A DNA stretch of 64,000 bases. Origin: Elioraea sp. GTDB lineage: Bacteria; Pseudomonadota; Alphaproteobacteria; Acetobacterales; Acetobacteraceae. Where the stretch lies: NCBI RefSeq assembly GCF_022842375.1, contig NZ_JALHPR010000004.1:1-64000 (forward strand), read 5' to 3'. Under the pieces are notes generated by a model. That model did not search any database, was not told where the DNA came from, and saw only the letters and a list, made by a program, of their open reading frames with translations. Position numbers and translations under genes: made by a program. Each line of letters begins with the position of its first letter. Position 1 is the stretch's first letter. Shown piece by piece: positions 26,405 through 36,427 of this stretch.

Positions 26405-27460
26405 TCACCTTGAACCCTTGTCCTGCCCCGCCACGCCCCGGCCCGCAGGCTTGGCGAGGCGGTTGAGCGCGGCGATCGCACGCCAGGCATCCCGCACCGG
26501 CTGTGCTGGACTGCCGATCACATCGGCGCCGGCTGGCACGTCGCCCATCACGCCGGCCTGCGCACCGATGCGCGCGCCGGTGCCGACCTTGAGATGGCCC
26601 GTCAGCCCCGCCTGCCCGCCGAGCATCGCGCGGTCACCGACGATGGTGGAGCCGGAGATGCCCACCTGGGAGACGATCACGCAATGGCGACCGAGGCGAA
26701 CGTTGTGCCCGATCTGCACCAGGTTGTCGATGCGACAGCCGGCACCAATCACCGTGTCCTGGCCGCTGCCGCGGTCGATCGTGGTGTTGGCGCCGATATC
26801 AGCATCGTCGCCGATCAGCACGCGGCCGAGCTGTGGCACGGAGACGAAGCCGGCAGGGCCCGGGGCGAAGCCAAACCCGGCATGGCCGATCCGCGCGCCG
26901 GGCCCGATCGCCACCCTGTCACCCAGGATGGCGTGGGACACGGAGGCGAGCGCACCGATGACGCAGCCCTCCCCGAGCACCACCCCCTCGCATACCACCG
27001 CATTCTCGCCGATGACCGAGCCTGCGCCCACCAGCGCCCGTGCGCCGATCACCGCACCGGCGCGGACCGTGACGTCGCCGCCGAGCCGCGCGGTCGGATC
27101 GATCCGTGCCGCCTGGTCGATCGTCCCTGCCGCAGGCGCGGCGGGATGGAAGAGGCCGAGCGCGCGCGCCCAGGCGAGGTAGGGCTGGGCGCAGGCAAGC
27201 ACGATCATGCCGGCAGGCGCCTTCGCCGCATCCGCCTCGCGCATCAGGCATGCGCCAGCGCGGCTGGCTCCCAGTGCTGCTGCATAGCGGGCGCTCTCGA
27301 GGAAGGAGACGCTGTCGGCCGTTGCGGCATCGAGCGGTGCGGCGCGCAGGAAGCGCCGCGCAGGGTCGGTGCCCGCCGGGATGGCTGCCCCAGTCGCCGC
27401 CGCGATCTCGGCAAGCGTGAACGGGCCTGCCTGGCCGAAGAATCGCGCGTCACCGAGCAT
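26405..27460 (-). CDS. lpxD: UDP-3-O-acylglucosamine N-acyltransferase LpxD
   Basis: LpxD adds the N-linked hydroxyacyl chain in lipid A synthesis. The 351-residue product has an N-terminal uridine-binding domain (about 1-105), then hexapeptide beta-helix repeats including [19 protein letters not shown] and the catalytic-His segment [16 protein letters not shown] short C-terminal helix ([13 protein letters not shown]) closes it. The ATG has GGAGGGCGGC upstream and begins 30 bases after the ompH stop. Confidence 0.96.
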   Translation of the reverse strand: MLGDARFFGQAGPFTLAEIAAATGAAIPAGTDPARRFLRAAPLDAATADSVSFLESARYAAALGASRAGACLMREADAAKAPAGMIVLACAQPYLAWARALGLFHPAAPAAGTIDQAARIDPTARLGGDVTVRAGAVIGARALVGAGSVIGENAVVCEGVVLGEGCVIGALASVSHAILGDRVAIGPGARIGHAGFGFAPGPAGFVSVPQLGRVLIGDDADIGANTTIDRGSGQDTVIGAGCRIDNLVQIGHNVRLGRHCVIVSQVGISGSTIVGDRAMLGGQAGLTGHLKVGTGARIGAQAGVMGDVPAGADVIGSPAQPVRDAWRAIAALNRLAKPAGRGVAGQDKGSR

Positions 27461-27490
27461 GCCGCCCTCCTGGGCTCGCCGTGCGGCCGC

Positions 27491-28372
27491 TCAGTTCCGC
27501 TGCGGCGGCTGGGCTGGGCGCTGCTGCGCCGGAGGCTGCGCGGCCGGGCGCTGCTGTGCCGCCGGCGCCGGGCGCTGCGGCTGAGCCGTTGCCGCCGGCG
27601 CGGCACCAGGCTCCGGCTCGACCTCCACGGCAGGCAGGGCGCGGTTCAACTGCTCGACCACCGCGGCGGTGATGTCCATCGCATCGACGGCGAGCACCAC
27701 CGCACCGCGGTTCAGCACGATGTTCAGGTTGCGTGATTCAGCGACCTGCCCGATGACGTAGAGTGCGGTCCGCTCAACCTCGCCGAGCGAACGCTGCCCG
27801 GCCTGCTGAATGGTGGCATTGCGCTCGCGCAGGATGCGCTGGCCGTTCGTGATCCGCTCCTGCAGCTCGCGCTCGCGATCGCGCAGCTGGTCGGCGGTCA
27901 GCGTCGCGCGCTGGTTGGCGAGCTGCTGCTGCGCCTCGCGCCACGCGCCCTGCTCGCGCTGCGCCTCGTCGTTCAGCCGCTGGAGGCGCTCCTGCACCGT
28001 CTGGCGGACGCCGCGGGCGGCGACGGAGGCCTCGAACACCTCTGGCAGGCCGACGACGCCGATCAGTGCCGCCGGCGGCGGCTCGCCGCGAGCGATCGGG
28101 GGCAGGCGTGGTGCGCCCGGTTCCTGCGGGCCGGCGACCTGGCCCTGCGGTGCTGCCTGCGGGCGCTGCTGCGCCGGCGCTTGTGCACCGGGAGCCGGGG
28201 CACCGGGCCGCTGCTGCTGCTGCTGTACAGGTGGCCGCTGCTGCGGCTGTTGCTGCTGGCCGGGCACGAACCATTGCTGCTGGCCCTGCTGCGCGGCGCC
28301 AGGAGCGGGCGCGAGAGTAAGGCCTGCGGCAAGCAGCGTCAGCAGCGCCGCGAGAAGACGGAGGGTACGCAT
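27491..28372 (-). CDS. skp: OmpH/Skp-family periplasmic chaperone with long Q/P-rich tails
   Basis: Skp-type chaperones carry unfolded outer-membrane proteins to BamA. The product, 293 residues, has a signal peptide (MRTLRLLAALLTLLAAGLTL onward, cleavage about residue 25), a Gln/Pro-rich segment (about 26-90) and a Skp core (about 100-235). The core starts AALIGVVGLPEVF and has a charged coiled coil (QERLQRLNDEAQREQ, LRDRERELQERI) and INIVLNRGAVV-like strand NLNIVLNRGAVVLA. A second Pro/Gln/Ala tail (about 240-293) follows. Typical Skp is about 160 residues, so both flanks are additions. The ATG sits two bases after the bamA stop. The family is clear; the tails are unusual. Confidence 0.88.
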   Translation of the reverse strand: MRTLRLLAALLTLLAAGLTLAPAPGAAQQGQQQWFVPGQQQQPQQRPPVQQQQQRPGAPAPGAQAPAQQRPQAAPQGQVAGPQEPGAPRLPPIARGEPPPAALIGVVGLPEVFEASVAARGVRQTVQERLQRLNDEAQREQGAWREAQQQLANQRATLTADQLRDRERELQERITNGQRILRERNATIQQAGQRSLGEVERTALYVIGQVAESRNLNIVLNRGAVVLAVDAMDITAAVVEQLNRALPAVEVEPEPGAAPAATAQPQRPAPAAQQRPAAQPPAQQRPAQPPQRN

Positions 28373-28374
28373 GA

Positions 28375-30744
28375 TCAGAACCTTGTTCCGAAGCCGAACC
28401 GGATCAGTTCGGTCTTGTCGTAGCTTTCCTTCACGACCGCCTGCGCCAGATCGACGTTCACGACGCCGAATGGCGACCGCCATGTGATTCCAACGCCGGC
28501 CCCGACGCGTGGGTTCCCGTCATCAACCACGCCGATGCCGGAGACACCGGGATCCGTGAGGCCGCCGACATCGACGAAGGCGCGGCCGAACACGCCGAGA
28601 TCCTCCGAGAGGAACGGCATCGGGAACCGCACCTCGTTTGACTGCGTCCAGATGAACCGGCCGCCGAGGGCATCGTCGGAGGCCAGGTCACGCGGCCCCA
28701 CACCGCCGATCTTGAAGCCGCGGAGATTCTCGCCGCCAAGGAAGAAATTGTCGATGATCCGCTCGCGCTCACCATATTGGAACAGGTAGCCGACGCTGCC
28801 GCGCACGCTCAGCGTCCACTGCCTGCTTCCGGTCAGGAACGCGAGAGGCTGGTAGTAGGTTCCATCGAGCCGGGGGCGGAAGAAGCCCGTGTCGCCGCCG
28901 AGGCCCGACACGTCGGTGCCGAGGCGGATCAGGTAGCCATCCGTCGGGTCGATGCGGCTGTCGCGGCGGTCATAGGTCAACACCTGCGAGACCATGGAGT
29001 TCGTGGTCAGGCCCGCCTGGTCCTTGATGTAGATCGAGGCGAAGGTGTCGATGTTGGTGATGTCGCGGCGGACGAGCGAGTACGACCAGTTCTGCCGCAG
29101 GTGCTCGTTGATCGCGTAGCCGATGCGGAACACGATGCCGACGCGTTCCTCGTCGTAGCCCGAGATGTCTTGGTTGTCGCGCACGATATAGAAGATGTCG
29201 GCGCCGGCGACGAGGTTGCGGTCGAGGAAGTACGGATCGGTGAGCGAGATGTCGACCTGGCTGCGGCGCTGGCCGAGCGTGACCTCGCCGCGCGCCTCGA
29301 GGCCGGTGCCGGCAAGGTTGCGCTCGCGCAGCCCGATCGTGCCGAGGAAGCCCACATCGGTGCCGTAGCCGCCGCCGATCGTGAGTTCGCCCGTCGCCCT
29401 CTCCTCGACCTCGAGCGTGACGACGGCGCGGTCAGGCGCGCTGCCCTCGGTCGTCTGCATGTCGACCTTGCCGAAGTAGTTCAGGTCCTGCACGCGCTGG
29501 CGCGAGCGGCGCATGCGCGCGGCGTTGTAGGCATCGCCCTCGGCGATGCGGAACTCGCGGCGGACCACCTTGTCCTTGGTGCGCACGTTGCCCACGATGT
29601 CGATCCGCTCGACGAAGACGCGCGGGCCCTCTGCCACCTCGAACGTGACGTCAACCGTCCGCGCCTCGCGGTTGCGCTGGAAACGCGGGCGGATCTCGAC
29701 AAAGGCGTAGCCGGCGTTCTGAACTGCCGTCTCGATCGCCGTGATGCTGGCCTCGATTTCCTCTGCCCCGTACCACTCGCCTTCCTTGAAGGTGATGGCG
29801 GCGGCGAGAGCCTCCGGGGCGAGGTTGCGCACGCGACTGTCGATGTCGACCTTGCCGATACGGTAGCGCTCGCCCTCCTCGATCGTGAAGGTGACGAAGA
29901 AGCTCTCGCGGTCAGGCGAAAGTTCCGCCACCGCGCTCCTGACCTGCACGTCGGCGTAGCCGTAGCGGAGGTAGTAGCGGCGGATCAGCTCGCGGTCGAA
30001 GTTCAGCCGCTCGGGGTCGTACTGGTCGGCGGTCGAGAGGATGCGGTACCAGGCACTCTCGCGGCTCGCGATCACGTCCTTCAGTTCGCTCGCACTGAAG
30101 CGCTCGTTACCGACGAAGTTCACGCGCCGGATCAGCGTCGACGGCCCCTCGGCGATCTCGAACACGACATCGACGCGGTTCTGCTCGAGCTCGATGATCT
30201 TGGGCTCGATGGCCGCGGCATAGCGGCCGCGGCGGGCGTAGACGTCGAGCAGGCGCTGGCGGTCCGACAGCGCGGCGGCGCGCGTGAACACCGCGCGCGG
30301 GCGGATCTGGATCTCGCCGCGCAGCACGTCGTCGCCCAGGCTGCGGTTGCCCTCGAACGCCACGCGGTTGACGATCGGGTTCTCGCGCACGTCGACGATC
30401 AGGGTGTTGCCCTCGCGCCGGAGTGACACATCGCGGAACAGCCCGGTCGCGTAGAGCGTCTTGATGGATCGATCCATCCGCTCGGCCTCGAACGGATCTC
30501 CGGCCTGGATCACCATGTAGGAGGCGACCGTCGCCGGCTCGATGCGCTGCGCACCCTCGATGCGCACGTCGCGCACGATGCCGCCGGAGGCAGGCAGCCC
30601 GCCCAGCGATGGTGTCTGCACCTGCCCGGCCGCCTGGGCGGTGCGGGTCGGCTGCTGGCGCTGGGTCTGCGCAAGCGATGACGCAGGAGCAGCGATCGCG
30701 GCAAGCGCGGCAAGGAGGAGGACGGCGATCACTGATCTCGACAT
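28375..30744 (-). CDS. bamA: BamA, outer-membrane protein assembly factor
   Basis: BamA inserts beta-barrel proteins into the outer membrane. The 789-residue precursor has a signal peptide (SVIAVLLLAALAAIAAPASSLA) and five POTRA domains (about 50-450; for example IRDVRIEGAQR-type strand VRDVRIEGAQRIEPATV and NTLIVDVRENPIVNRVAFEGN). A 16-strand barrel with the conserved lid motif region (GGENLRGFKIGGVGPRD) ends in phenylalanine (FGFGTRF). I placed the start at the ATG 30744, directly before the signal peptide; the longer in-frame start at 30843 would overlap rseP. Confidence 0.97.
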   Translation of the reverse strand: MSRSVIAVLLLAALAAIAAPASSLAQTQRQQPTRTAQAAGQVQTPSLGGLPASGGIVRDVRIEGAQRIEPATVASYMVIQAGDPFEAERMDRSIKTLYATGLFRDVSLRREGNTLIVDVRENPIVNRVAFEGNRSLGDDVLRGEIQIRPRAVFTRAAALSDRQRLLDVYARRGRYAAAIEPKIIELEQNRVDVVFEIAEGPSTLIRRVNFVGNERFSASELKDVIASRESAWYRILSTADQYDPERLNFDRELIRRYYLRYGYADVQVRSAVAELSPDRESFFVTFTIEEGERYRIGKVDIDSRVRNLAPEALAAAITFKEGEWYGAEEIEASITAIETAVQNAGYAFVEIRPRFQRNREARTVDVTFEVAEGPRVFVERIDIVGNVRTKDKVVRREFRIAEGDAYNAARMRRSRQRVQDLNYFGKVDMQTTEGSAPDRAVVTLEVEERATGELTIGGGYGTDVGFLGTIGLRERNLAGTGLEARGEVTLGQRRSQVDISLTDPYFLDRNLVAGADIFYIVRDNQDISGYDEERVGIVFRIGYAINEHLRQNWSYSLVRRDITNIDTFASIYIKDQAGLTTNSMVSQVLTYDRRDSRIDPTDGYLIRLGTDVSGLGGDTGFFRPRLDGTYYQPLAFLTGSRQWTLSVRGSVGYLFQYGERERIIDNFFLGGENLRGFKIGGVGPRDLASDDALGGRFIWTQSNEVRFPMPFLSEDLGVFGRAFVDVGGLTDPGVSGIGVVDDGNPRVGAGVGITWRSPFGVVNVDLAQAVVKESYDKTELIRFGFGTRF

Positions 30745-30839
30745 ACGACCTGGCGCACCCTGCACGGAGCCTGCTTGCACGGCGGCGCCAGGGCGGCGAC
30801 GCGACGCGATGCCGAGAATACCGGCAGCACCGCGCGGTG

Positions 30840-32006
30840 TCACCCGACCAGGCCCGCGACCCAGTCGATCACGCGCAACTGCGTGAGGTCATTCCATGTC
30901 GCAAGCACGAAGAGGGCCAGCAAAAGCGCCAATCCAGCCCTGAAACCGTATTCCTGCGCCCGTGCCGGGAGCGGACGCCCCCTGATGGCCTCGGCCGCGT
31001 AGAACATCAGGTGCCCCCCGTCCAGCACGGGAATCGGAAAGAGGTTGATCAGCGCGAGGTTGATGGACAGCAGCGCCATCAGCCCGATCAGCGGTGCGAG
31101 CCCGCCCTCCGCCACCTGCCCCGAGAGCTGGGCGATCCGCAGCGGCCCACCGATCTCCTCCGTGCCGCGCCGGCCCGTGATCATCTGCCACAGCGCCACC
31201 ATCGTCTGCTCGGTCAGCCGCACAGTCTCGCCGATGCCGGCCATCAGCGCCGAGGCGGGGTTGAGCTTCGTGTATTCGGGCACGCCGCCCGAGACGCCGA
31301 GCAGCCCGATATACTGGATGTTGCCGAAACGATCCGTCAGCTCGCGCCGGTCGGGTGTCGCGGTCACCGGCACGCGGCCGCCATCGCGCTCGACCTCGAG
31401 CGCGAGCGCCTGGCCGGGGCGGAGGCGGACGGTGCCCTGCACCTCCTCGAACCGCGTGACCGTCCGCCCATCGATCGCGACGATCCGGTCACCGACCGCG
31501 ATGCCGGCGCGTGCGGCAGCGGAGTTCTCCTGCACGGCGGTGACGACGGCCGCGGTGTTGGGCCTGCCGGCCGTGACGTAGAGGCCGGCAAGCAGCACGG
31601 CGGCCAGCAGGAAGTTCGCCAGGGGGCCGGCAGCCACCACCCAGGCGCGGGCGCCGACACTCTTCTCCGCGAAGGTCTGCCCAGCGCGCCAGACGGGCGC
31701 CTGCTCGCCCTTCGCGCGCGCCTCCGCCTCCACCGCCACGCGGTCCTCCGGGCTCTCCTGGCCATGCAGCTTCACGAAGCCGCCCAGCGGGATCCAGCCG
31801 ATCTTCCAGTAGGTGCCGTTCCGCGCCGTCCACCCGGCGATCGACCGGCCGAACCCGATGGAGAACACCTCGACATGCACGCCGACGGAACGGGCGGCGA
31901 GGTAATGGCCGAGCTCGTGGATGAAGATCAGCACCCCGAGCACCAGCAGGAAGGGCCCGAGCGTGCCGAGCACGCCGCCGAACAGGCCCGACAAAGCCTC
32001 CACCAT
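30840..32006 (-). CDS. rseP: RseP/YaeL site-2 metalloprotease
   Basis: RseP is an inner-membrane zinc protease that cuts anti-sigma factors and leftover signal peptides within the membrane. The 388-residue product has the zinc motif HELGH (about residues 30-34) in the first helix, a GGFVKLHG segment, one PDZ domain (about 130-215, with ENSAAARAGIAVGDRIVAIDG) and the second active-site motif NLFPIPVLDGGHL near the C-terminus. Only one PDZ domain is evident, as in many alphaproteobacteria. The ATG at 32006 follows AAGGAGG closely; a GTG three bases earlier is possible. Confidence 0.95.
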   Translation of the reverse strand: MVEALSGLFGGVLGTLGPFLLVLGVLIFIHELGHYLAARSVGVHVEVFSIGFGRSIAGWTARNGTYWKIGWIPLGGFVKLHGQESPEDRVAVEAEARAKGEQAPVWRAGQTFAEKSVGARAWVVAAGPLANFLLAAVLLAGLYVTAGRPNTAAVVTAVQENSAAARAGIAVGDRIVAIDGRTVTRFEEVQGTVRLRPGQALALEVERDGGRVPVTATPDRRELTDRFGNIQYIGLLGVSGGVPEYTKLNPASALMAGIGETVRLTEQTMVALWQMITGRRGTEEIGGPLRIAQLSGQVAEGGLAPLIGLMALLSINLALINLFPIPVLDGGHLMFYAAEAIRGRPLPARAQEYGFRAGLALLLALFVLATWNDLTQLRVIDWVAGLVG

Positions 32007-32083
32007 CACCCTCCTTGCGGCGCCGGAACCGGCCTCCGGCCGTCAGCGACGCGTTCAGTCATGTCAGCGCAACCACGCCGACC

Positions 32084-33313
32084 TCAGGCATACGTCCTTG
32101 CATGCGCCTCTGCCGCGGCGCGGGCCTCGGCATCGGCCGCAAGCACCGCCTCGAGGTCATCGGCTCGACTCGCGCCGACCTCGGTCATCACCGCCGCGAT
32201 CATCGCTGCGATGGACAGGAAGCCGATCCTCCCGTCAAGGAAAAGGCGGACGGCAACCTCGTTGGCCGCGTTCAGCACCGCCGGCGCCGTGCCGCCCGCA
32301 CGCAGCGCGGCGCGGGCGAGTCCAAGGGCGGGAAACCGCTCGGCATCCGGCTTCTCGAAGCTGAGGCTGCCCGCCGCCGCGAGATCGAGCCGCGGGGTCG
32401 CTACCGTCATTCGCCCTGGCCAGGCCAGCGCATGCGCGATCGGGGTGTGCATGTCGGGCGGGGCAAGCTGTGCCACGACGGAGCCGTCGCGGTAGTACAC
32501 AAGCCCGTGCACCAGCGCCTGGCGGTGCACCAGGACGTCGATCCTGTCGTCGGGCAGGTCGAACAGGTGCGCTGCCTCGATGATCTCGAGGCCCTTGTTC
32601 ATCATCGTCGCCGAATCGACGCTGATCTTGGCCCCCATCCGCCACACCGGGTGGGCCACCGCCTGCGCGGCACTCGCCTGGCCCATCTGCGTCAGCGACC
32701 AGTTCCAGAACGGCCCGCCGGACGCCGTCAGCACGATGCGCTCCACGCCCTCTGGGCCGGCGCTGTCCATCGCCTGGAAGATCGCGTTGTGCTCGCTGTC
32801 GACCGGCAGAAGCATGGTACCCGCCCGACGCGCGGAGGCGATCAGCGCGGCACCGGCGCAGACCAGGCACTCCTTGTTGGCGATCGCGACCATGCCGCCC
32901 TGGGCCACGGCGGCGAGCGTCGGCGCGAGCCCTGCGGCACCGACGATGCCCGCCATCGTCCAGTCGGCCGGCATGGCGGCGGCCTCGACCACCGCTGCCG
33001 CCCCCGCCGCCGTCTCGATCCCCGTTCCTGCCAGCGCCGCACGCAGCACCGGCAGCGCTGCCGCGTCAGCCACCACCGCGAGTCTTGCGCGCACACGCCG
33101 TGCCGCCGCTGCCAGCGCCTCGGCATTGCCGTTGGCGACCAGGGCCTGGACGGAGAACCGCCCCTCGGGTGCGTCGGCGATGAGGTCGAGCGTCGCGCGG
33201 CCTATGCTGCCCGTGGCACCGAGAACGGTCACGCGCCGTTCCGCCGTGCCGCCGGCGTCGCCGAGCGCCGCCTGTGCCGATGTCGCGGCCGCCTTCATGC
33301 CGGTCATGTCCAT
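32084..33313 (-). CDS. dxr: 1-deoxy-D-xylulose-5-phosphate reductoisomerase
   Basis: Dxr makes 2-C-methylerythritol 4-phosphate, the committed step of the non-mevalonate isoprenoid pathway that supplies UppS. The 409-residue product has the NADPH fold ([18 protein letters not shown]), NKECLVCAG, the metal-binding stretch [13 protein letters not shown] and the substrate loop ASGGPFWNW, then [19 protein letters not shown]. Fosmidomycin-contact residues therefore appear intact. It starts four bases after the cdsA stop; ATG codons at residues 3 and 6 are alternative starts. Confidence 0.97.
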   Translation of the reverse strand: MDMTGMKAAATSAQAALGDAGGTAERRVTVLGATGSIGRATLDLIADAPEGRFSVQALVANGNAEALAAAARRVRARLAVVADAAALPVLRAALAGTGIETAAGAAAVVEAAAMPADWTMAGIVGAAGLAPTLAAVAQGGMVAIANKECLVCAGAALIASARRAGTMLLPVDSEHNAIFQAMDSAGPEGVERIVLTASGGPFWNWSLTQMGQASAAQAVAHPVWRMGAKISVDSATMMNKGLEIIEAAHLFDLPDDRIDVLVHRQALVHGLVYYRDGSVVAQLAPPDMHTPIAHALAWPGRMTVATPRLDLAAAGSLSFEKPDAERFPALGLARAALRAGGTAPAVLNAANEVAVRLFLDGRIGFLSIAAMIAAVMTEVGASRADDLEAVLAADAEARAAAEAHARTYA

Positions 33314-33317
33314 GCGG

Positions 33318-34163
33318 TCATGTCCACAGGTACCGCTCCCCTCCCATCCGCATGCCTTGGGCGAGCGCGATCACGCACGCCGCGGGGACCGCCGCCAGAA
33401 GCCCGTCCACCCGGTCGAGCAGCCCGCCATGGCCGGGGATCAGACCCGAACTGTCCTTCACGTGGAAGTGCCGTTTGATCCAGCTCTCGAACAGGTCGCC
33501 CAGCGCGGCGGCGATGCCGACCAGGGCGGCGACAAGCGCGACCCGGAGCATGGAGGCTGCAGGGTCAGCCCAGGCAGCGACCGCGAGCCCGACGCCGATG
33601 GCGGCGGCGAGCCCGCCCACCGCCCCCGACCAGGTCTTGTTCGGGCTGATCGACGGGGCAAGCTTCGGTCCGCCCGCCAGCCGCCCGACCATGTAGGCGC
33701 CGATATCCGACGCCCAGACGACGAGGACGATGAACAGCACCGTCGTCAGCCCGACCTCGCCGCCGCCGCGCAGCCAGATCAGCCCCACCCCGGCGAGGCC
33801 GACATAGATCACCCCTGCCCCTAGCCAGAGTGCCGGGCTTCCGGGCAGGCGCCGCGGCTCCGCCGCCCAGGTGGCGGCGAGAGCGCCGGCCGGCAGAAGC
33901 AGAAGTGCCATCAGGTGGAGGTTCGCCACCGCCGCGAGCCCGGCTGCGAACAGCGCCAGCGGCACGGCAAGCCCAGGCAGGGTGCGCACGCGCCTGCCGC
34001 AGAGATGCACCCATTCCCACGCCAGGATCGCCGTGCCGAGGGCGAGCATCAGCGTGTACCACTCGGCCCCGAGCCAGATGGCGAGCAGCGCAAGCGGTCC
34101 GAGCACGGCAGCGGACAGCGCGCGCTTGCGCAGGTCGCGCCATCGCTTCGCCTCGTCCCCCAC
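33318..34163 (-). CDS. cdsA: Phosphatidate cytidylyltransferase CdsA
   Basis: CdsA makes CDP-diacylglycerol, the precursor of all major phospholipids. From the GTG at 34163 the product has 281 residues with about seven to eight membrane helices and the family signature around [26 protein letters not shown] and [16 protein letters not shown] prefer this GTG because GAGGGA lies six bases upstream and it begins just after the uppS stop. An ATG at 34193 would overlap uppS by 20 bases and lacks a ribosome site. Confidence 0.93.
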   Translation of the reverse strand: MGDEAKRWRDLRKRALSAAVLGPLALLAIWLGAEWYTLMLALGTAILAWEWVHLCGRRVRTLPGLAVPLALFAAGLAAVANLHLMALLLLPAGALAATWAAEPRRLPGSPALWLGAGVIYVGLAGVGLIWLRGGGEVGLTTVLFIVLVVWASDIGAYMVGRLAGGPKLAPSISPNKTWSGAVGGLAAAIGVGLAVAAWADPAASMLRVALVAALVGIAAALGDLFESWIKRHFHVKDSSGLIPGHGGLLDRVDGLLAAVPAACVIALAQGMRMGGERYLWT

Positions 34164-34173
34164 GGAGGGTCCC

Positions 34174-34941
34174 TCAGCCGAGGCGTGCGCCATAGCGCCG
34201 TTCGCGACCGGCATAGGCCTCGAGCACGCGGCCGAACCAGGCAGCGTCGAAATCGGGCCAGAGCACGTCGAGGAAGACGAGTTCCGCATAGGCACCCTGC
34301 CAGAGCAGGAAGTTCGACAGCCGCTGTTCGCCCGAGGTGCGGACGATCACGTCTGGGTCCGGCATGCCGGCGGTGGAGAGGAACGAGGCGAACACCTGAT
34401 CATCGATCGCGGTGGGGTCGAGCGCGCCTGCCTTCACCGCCTCCGCCAGGCGGCGCGAGGCCGTGGCGATCTCGTCACGCCCGCCATAGGAGAGCGCCAT
34501 CACGACGTCGAGCCGCTGATTGCCGATCGACTTGGCCTCCGCCTCCTCGATCTTGCCGCGCGTGGTGGCATCGAGCCTGGCGCGGTCGCCGATCATGCGG
34601 AGGCGGACCCCGCGCGCAATCATCTCATCCATGTGGCGCTCGAGCCCCTGGTGGAGCAGGCGCATCAGCCCGCCCACCTCGTCCTGCGGGCGACGCCAGT
34701 TCTCCGACGAGAAGGCATAGAGGGTGAGCCAGCGCACGCCAGCATCGATCGCTGCATCGACGGCGCGGCGCGCGGCTTCCGCCCCGGCACGGTGGCCGAA
34801 CAGAGCGGGGCGGCCGCGCCCCTTGGCCCATCGGCGGTTGCCGTCCATGATGATCGCGACGTGGCGCGGCACCGGGCGCGACTGCGCCGGGCGCGATCCG
34901 TTCGCCGGCTCAACCTCGACGCTCTCGAGCGGCTTCTGCAC
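34174..34941 (-). CDS. uppS: Isoprenyl transferase (undecaprenyl diphosphate synthase)
   Basis: UppS condenses isopentenyl diphosphate units into the C55 carrier lipid of peptidoglycan and O-antigen synthesis. Motifs are in order: VAIIMDGNRRWAKGRG with the catalytic Asp33, AFSSENWRRP, ALSYGGRDEI and PDVIVRTSGEQRLSNFLLWQ. The length from the GTG at 34941 is 255 residues, typical of the family, and GGGAGA precedes it. A GTG at 34974 is the main alternative. Its lipid substrate is supplied by the neighbouring dxr pathway. Confidence 0.93.
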   Translation of the reverse strand: MQKPLESVEVEPANGSRPAQSRPVPRHVAIIMDGNRRWAKGRGRPALFGHRAGAEAARRAVDAAIDAGVRWLTLYAFSSENWRRPQDEVGGLMRLLHQGLERHMDEMIARGVRLRMIGDRARLDATTRGKIEEAEAKSIGNQRLDVVMALSYGGRDEIATASRRLAEAVKAGALDPTAIDDQVFASFLSTAGMPDPDVIVRTSGEQRLSNFLLWQGAYAELVFLDVLWPDFDAAWFGRVLEAYAGRERRYGARLG

Positions 34942-34990
34942 AGGCGTCTCCCGCCGCTCCCTGTGATCGTCCACGCGCGCAGGCCGACTG

Positions 34991-35566
34991 TCAGGGCTGC
35001 TTGATATCGGTTTCCTTGGCCGCCAGGGCGTCATCGACCCTCTTGATGTAGCCATCGGTCAGCTTCTGCACGGCCTCGGTCCAGTCACGGTGAAGGTCCT
35101 GGCTGATCGCGCCGTCCTTCTCGTGCTTCTTCAGCGTCTCCATCCCGTCGCGGCGCACGCCGCGCACGGAGATGCGGGCGGCCTCGGCATACTTGCCGGC
35201 GAGCTTGGCGAGCTCGTTGCGACGCTCGGTCGTCAAGGGCGGCAGGGGAACGCGCACCAGCTGGCCATCGGAGGACGGGTTGAGGCCAAGCCCCGAATCG
35301 CGGATCGCCTTCTCGACCGAGGTGACGGCGGAGCGGTCCCACACCTGGACTGTGAGCATGCGCGGCTCAGGCACCCCGATCGTGCCGACCTGGGTGATCG
35401 GCATCTCGGAGCCGTAGATCTCGACCTTGATCGGCTCGAGCAGGGCAGGGCTCGCACGGCCGGTGCGCAGGCCGCCGAATTCCTTCTTCAACGTGTCGAG
35501 CGCGCCGTCCATGCGCCGGCGCAGGTCGCCGGTGATGTCGTCGAGTGTCGGAGGGGGCTTTGCCAT
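34991..35566 (-). CDS. frr: Ribosome recycling factor
   Basis: Frr works with EF-G to split post-termination ribosomes. The 191-residue product has the two-domain layout: a three-helix bundle with [16 protein letters not shown] and [22 protein letters not shown], and the beta domain with [14 protein letters not shown] and [19 protein letters not shown]. The ATG at 35566 is preceded by GCAGGGAG. A 94-base gap separates it from pyrH. Confidence 0.97.
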   Translation of the reverse strand: MAKPPPTLDDITGDLRRRMDGALDTLKKEFGGLRTGRASPALLEPIKVEIYGSEMPITQVGTIGVPEPRMLTVQVWDRSAVTSVEKAIRDSGLGLNPSSDGQLVRVPLPPLTTERRNELAKLAGKYAEAARISVRGVRRDGMETLKKHEKDGAISQDLHRDWTEAVQKLTDGYIKRVDDALAAKETDIKQP

Positions 35567-35660
35567 CGTCGCGATCTCCCTGCCTTAGGTCCTGGGCCTC
35601 TGGTCCTGCGTCTCTCTCGCGGCACGGCACCGCGCGCGGGCGGGGACGCGCCAGCCAGTC

Positions 35661-36425
35661 TCAGTTGTCGGTCACCACCGTAAAGCGACCCCGCCCCGCC
35701 ATCACCTCGGCGAACGCGCCCGGCGCGTGGATCGAGAACACCACGATCGGCAGCCCGTTCTCCCGCGCGAGGCTGATGGCGGAGGCATCCATCACGCCGA
35801 GGTCGCGCGCAAGCACGTCGTGATAGGTGAGGCGTTCGTAGCGCGTCGCGTCCGGCACCTTGCGCGGATCGGCGGAGTAGACGCCATCGACCTGCGTGCC
35901 CTTCAGCAGCGCATCGCAGCCCATCTCGACCGCACGCAGCGCCGCCGCGGTATCGGTGGTGAAAAACGGGTTGCCGGTGCCGGCGGCGAAGATCACCACC
36001 CGCCCCTTCTCCATGTGGCGGATGGCGCGGCGGCGGATATACGGCTCGCAGATCGACGCCATCGGAATGGCAGACTGCACCCGCGTCTGCACCCCGCGCT
36101 TCTCCAGCGCGTTCTGCACCGCGAGCGCGTTCAGCACCGTGGCCAGCATGCCCATGTAGTCGGCCGACGCCCGCTCCATCCCCGCCGCAGCGCCCGAGAC
36201 GCCGCGGAAGATGTTGCCGCCACCGATCACCAGGCACACCTGCACGCCCATCGCGACGACGGTGCCGACATCCTCGGCGATCTTGCCGACGACCTCGGTC
36301 GAGATGCCGTAGTCGCGCGTGCCCATCAGCGCCTCGCCCGACACCTTGAGCAGCACGCGCTTGTAGGCCGTCGGTGCCGGTTTCTCGCTGCTGCCAGGGT
36401 CGCTGATGGCCGGCGTGTCGCTCAT
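35661..36425 (-). CDS. pyrH: Uridylate kinase PyrH
   Basis: PyrH phosphorylates UMP to UDP and is essential in bacteria. The 254-residue amino-acid-kinase-fold protein has [48 protein letters not shown] and [20 protein letters not shown]. The N-terminal 17 residues are unconserved. It starts two bases after the tsf stop, in the standard tsf-pyrH-frr order. Confidence 0.97.
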   Translation of the reverse strand: MSDTPAISDPGSSEKPAPTAYKRVLLKVSGEALMGTRDYGISTEVVGKIAEDVGTVVAMGVQVCLVIGGGNIFRGVSGAAAGMERASADYMGMLATVLNALAVQNALEKRGVQTRVQSAIPMASICEPYIRRRAIRHMEKGRVVIFAAGTGNPFFTTDTAAALRAVEMGCDALLKGTQVDGVYSADPRKVPDATRYERLTYHDVLARDLGVMDASAISLARENGLPIVVFSIHAPGAFAEVMAGRGRFTVVTDN

Positions 36426-36427
36426 GC

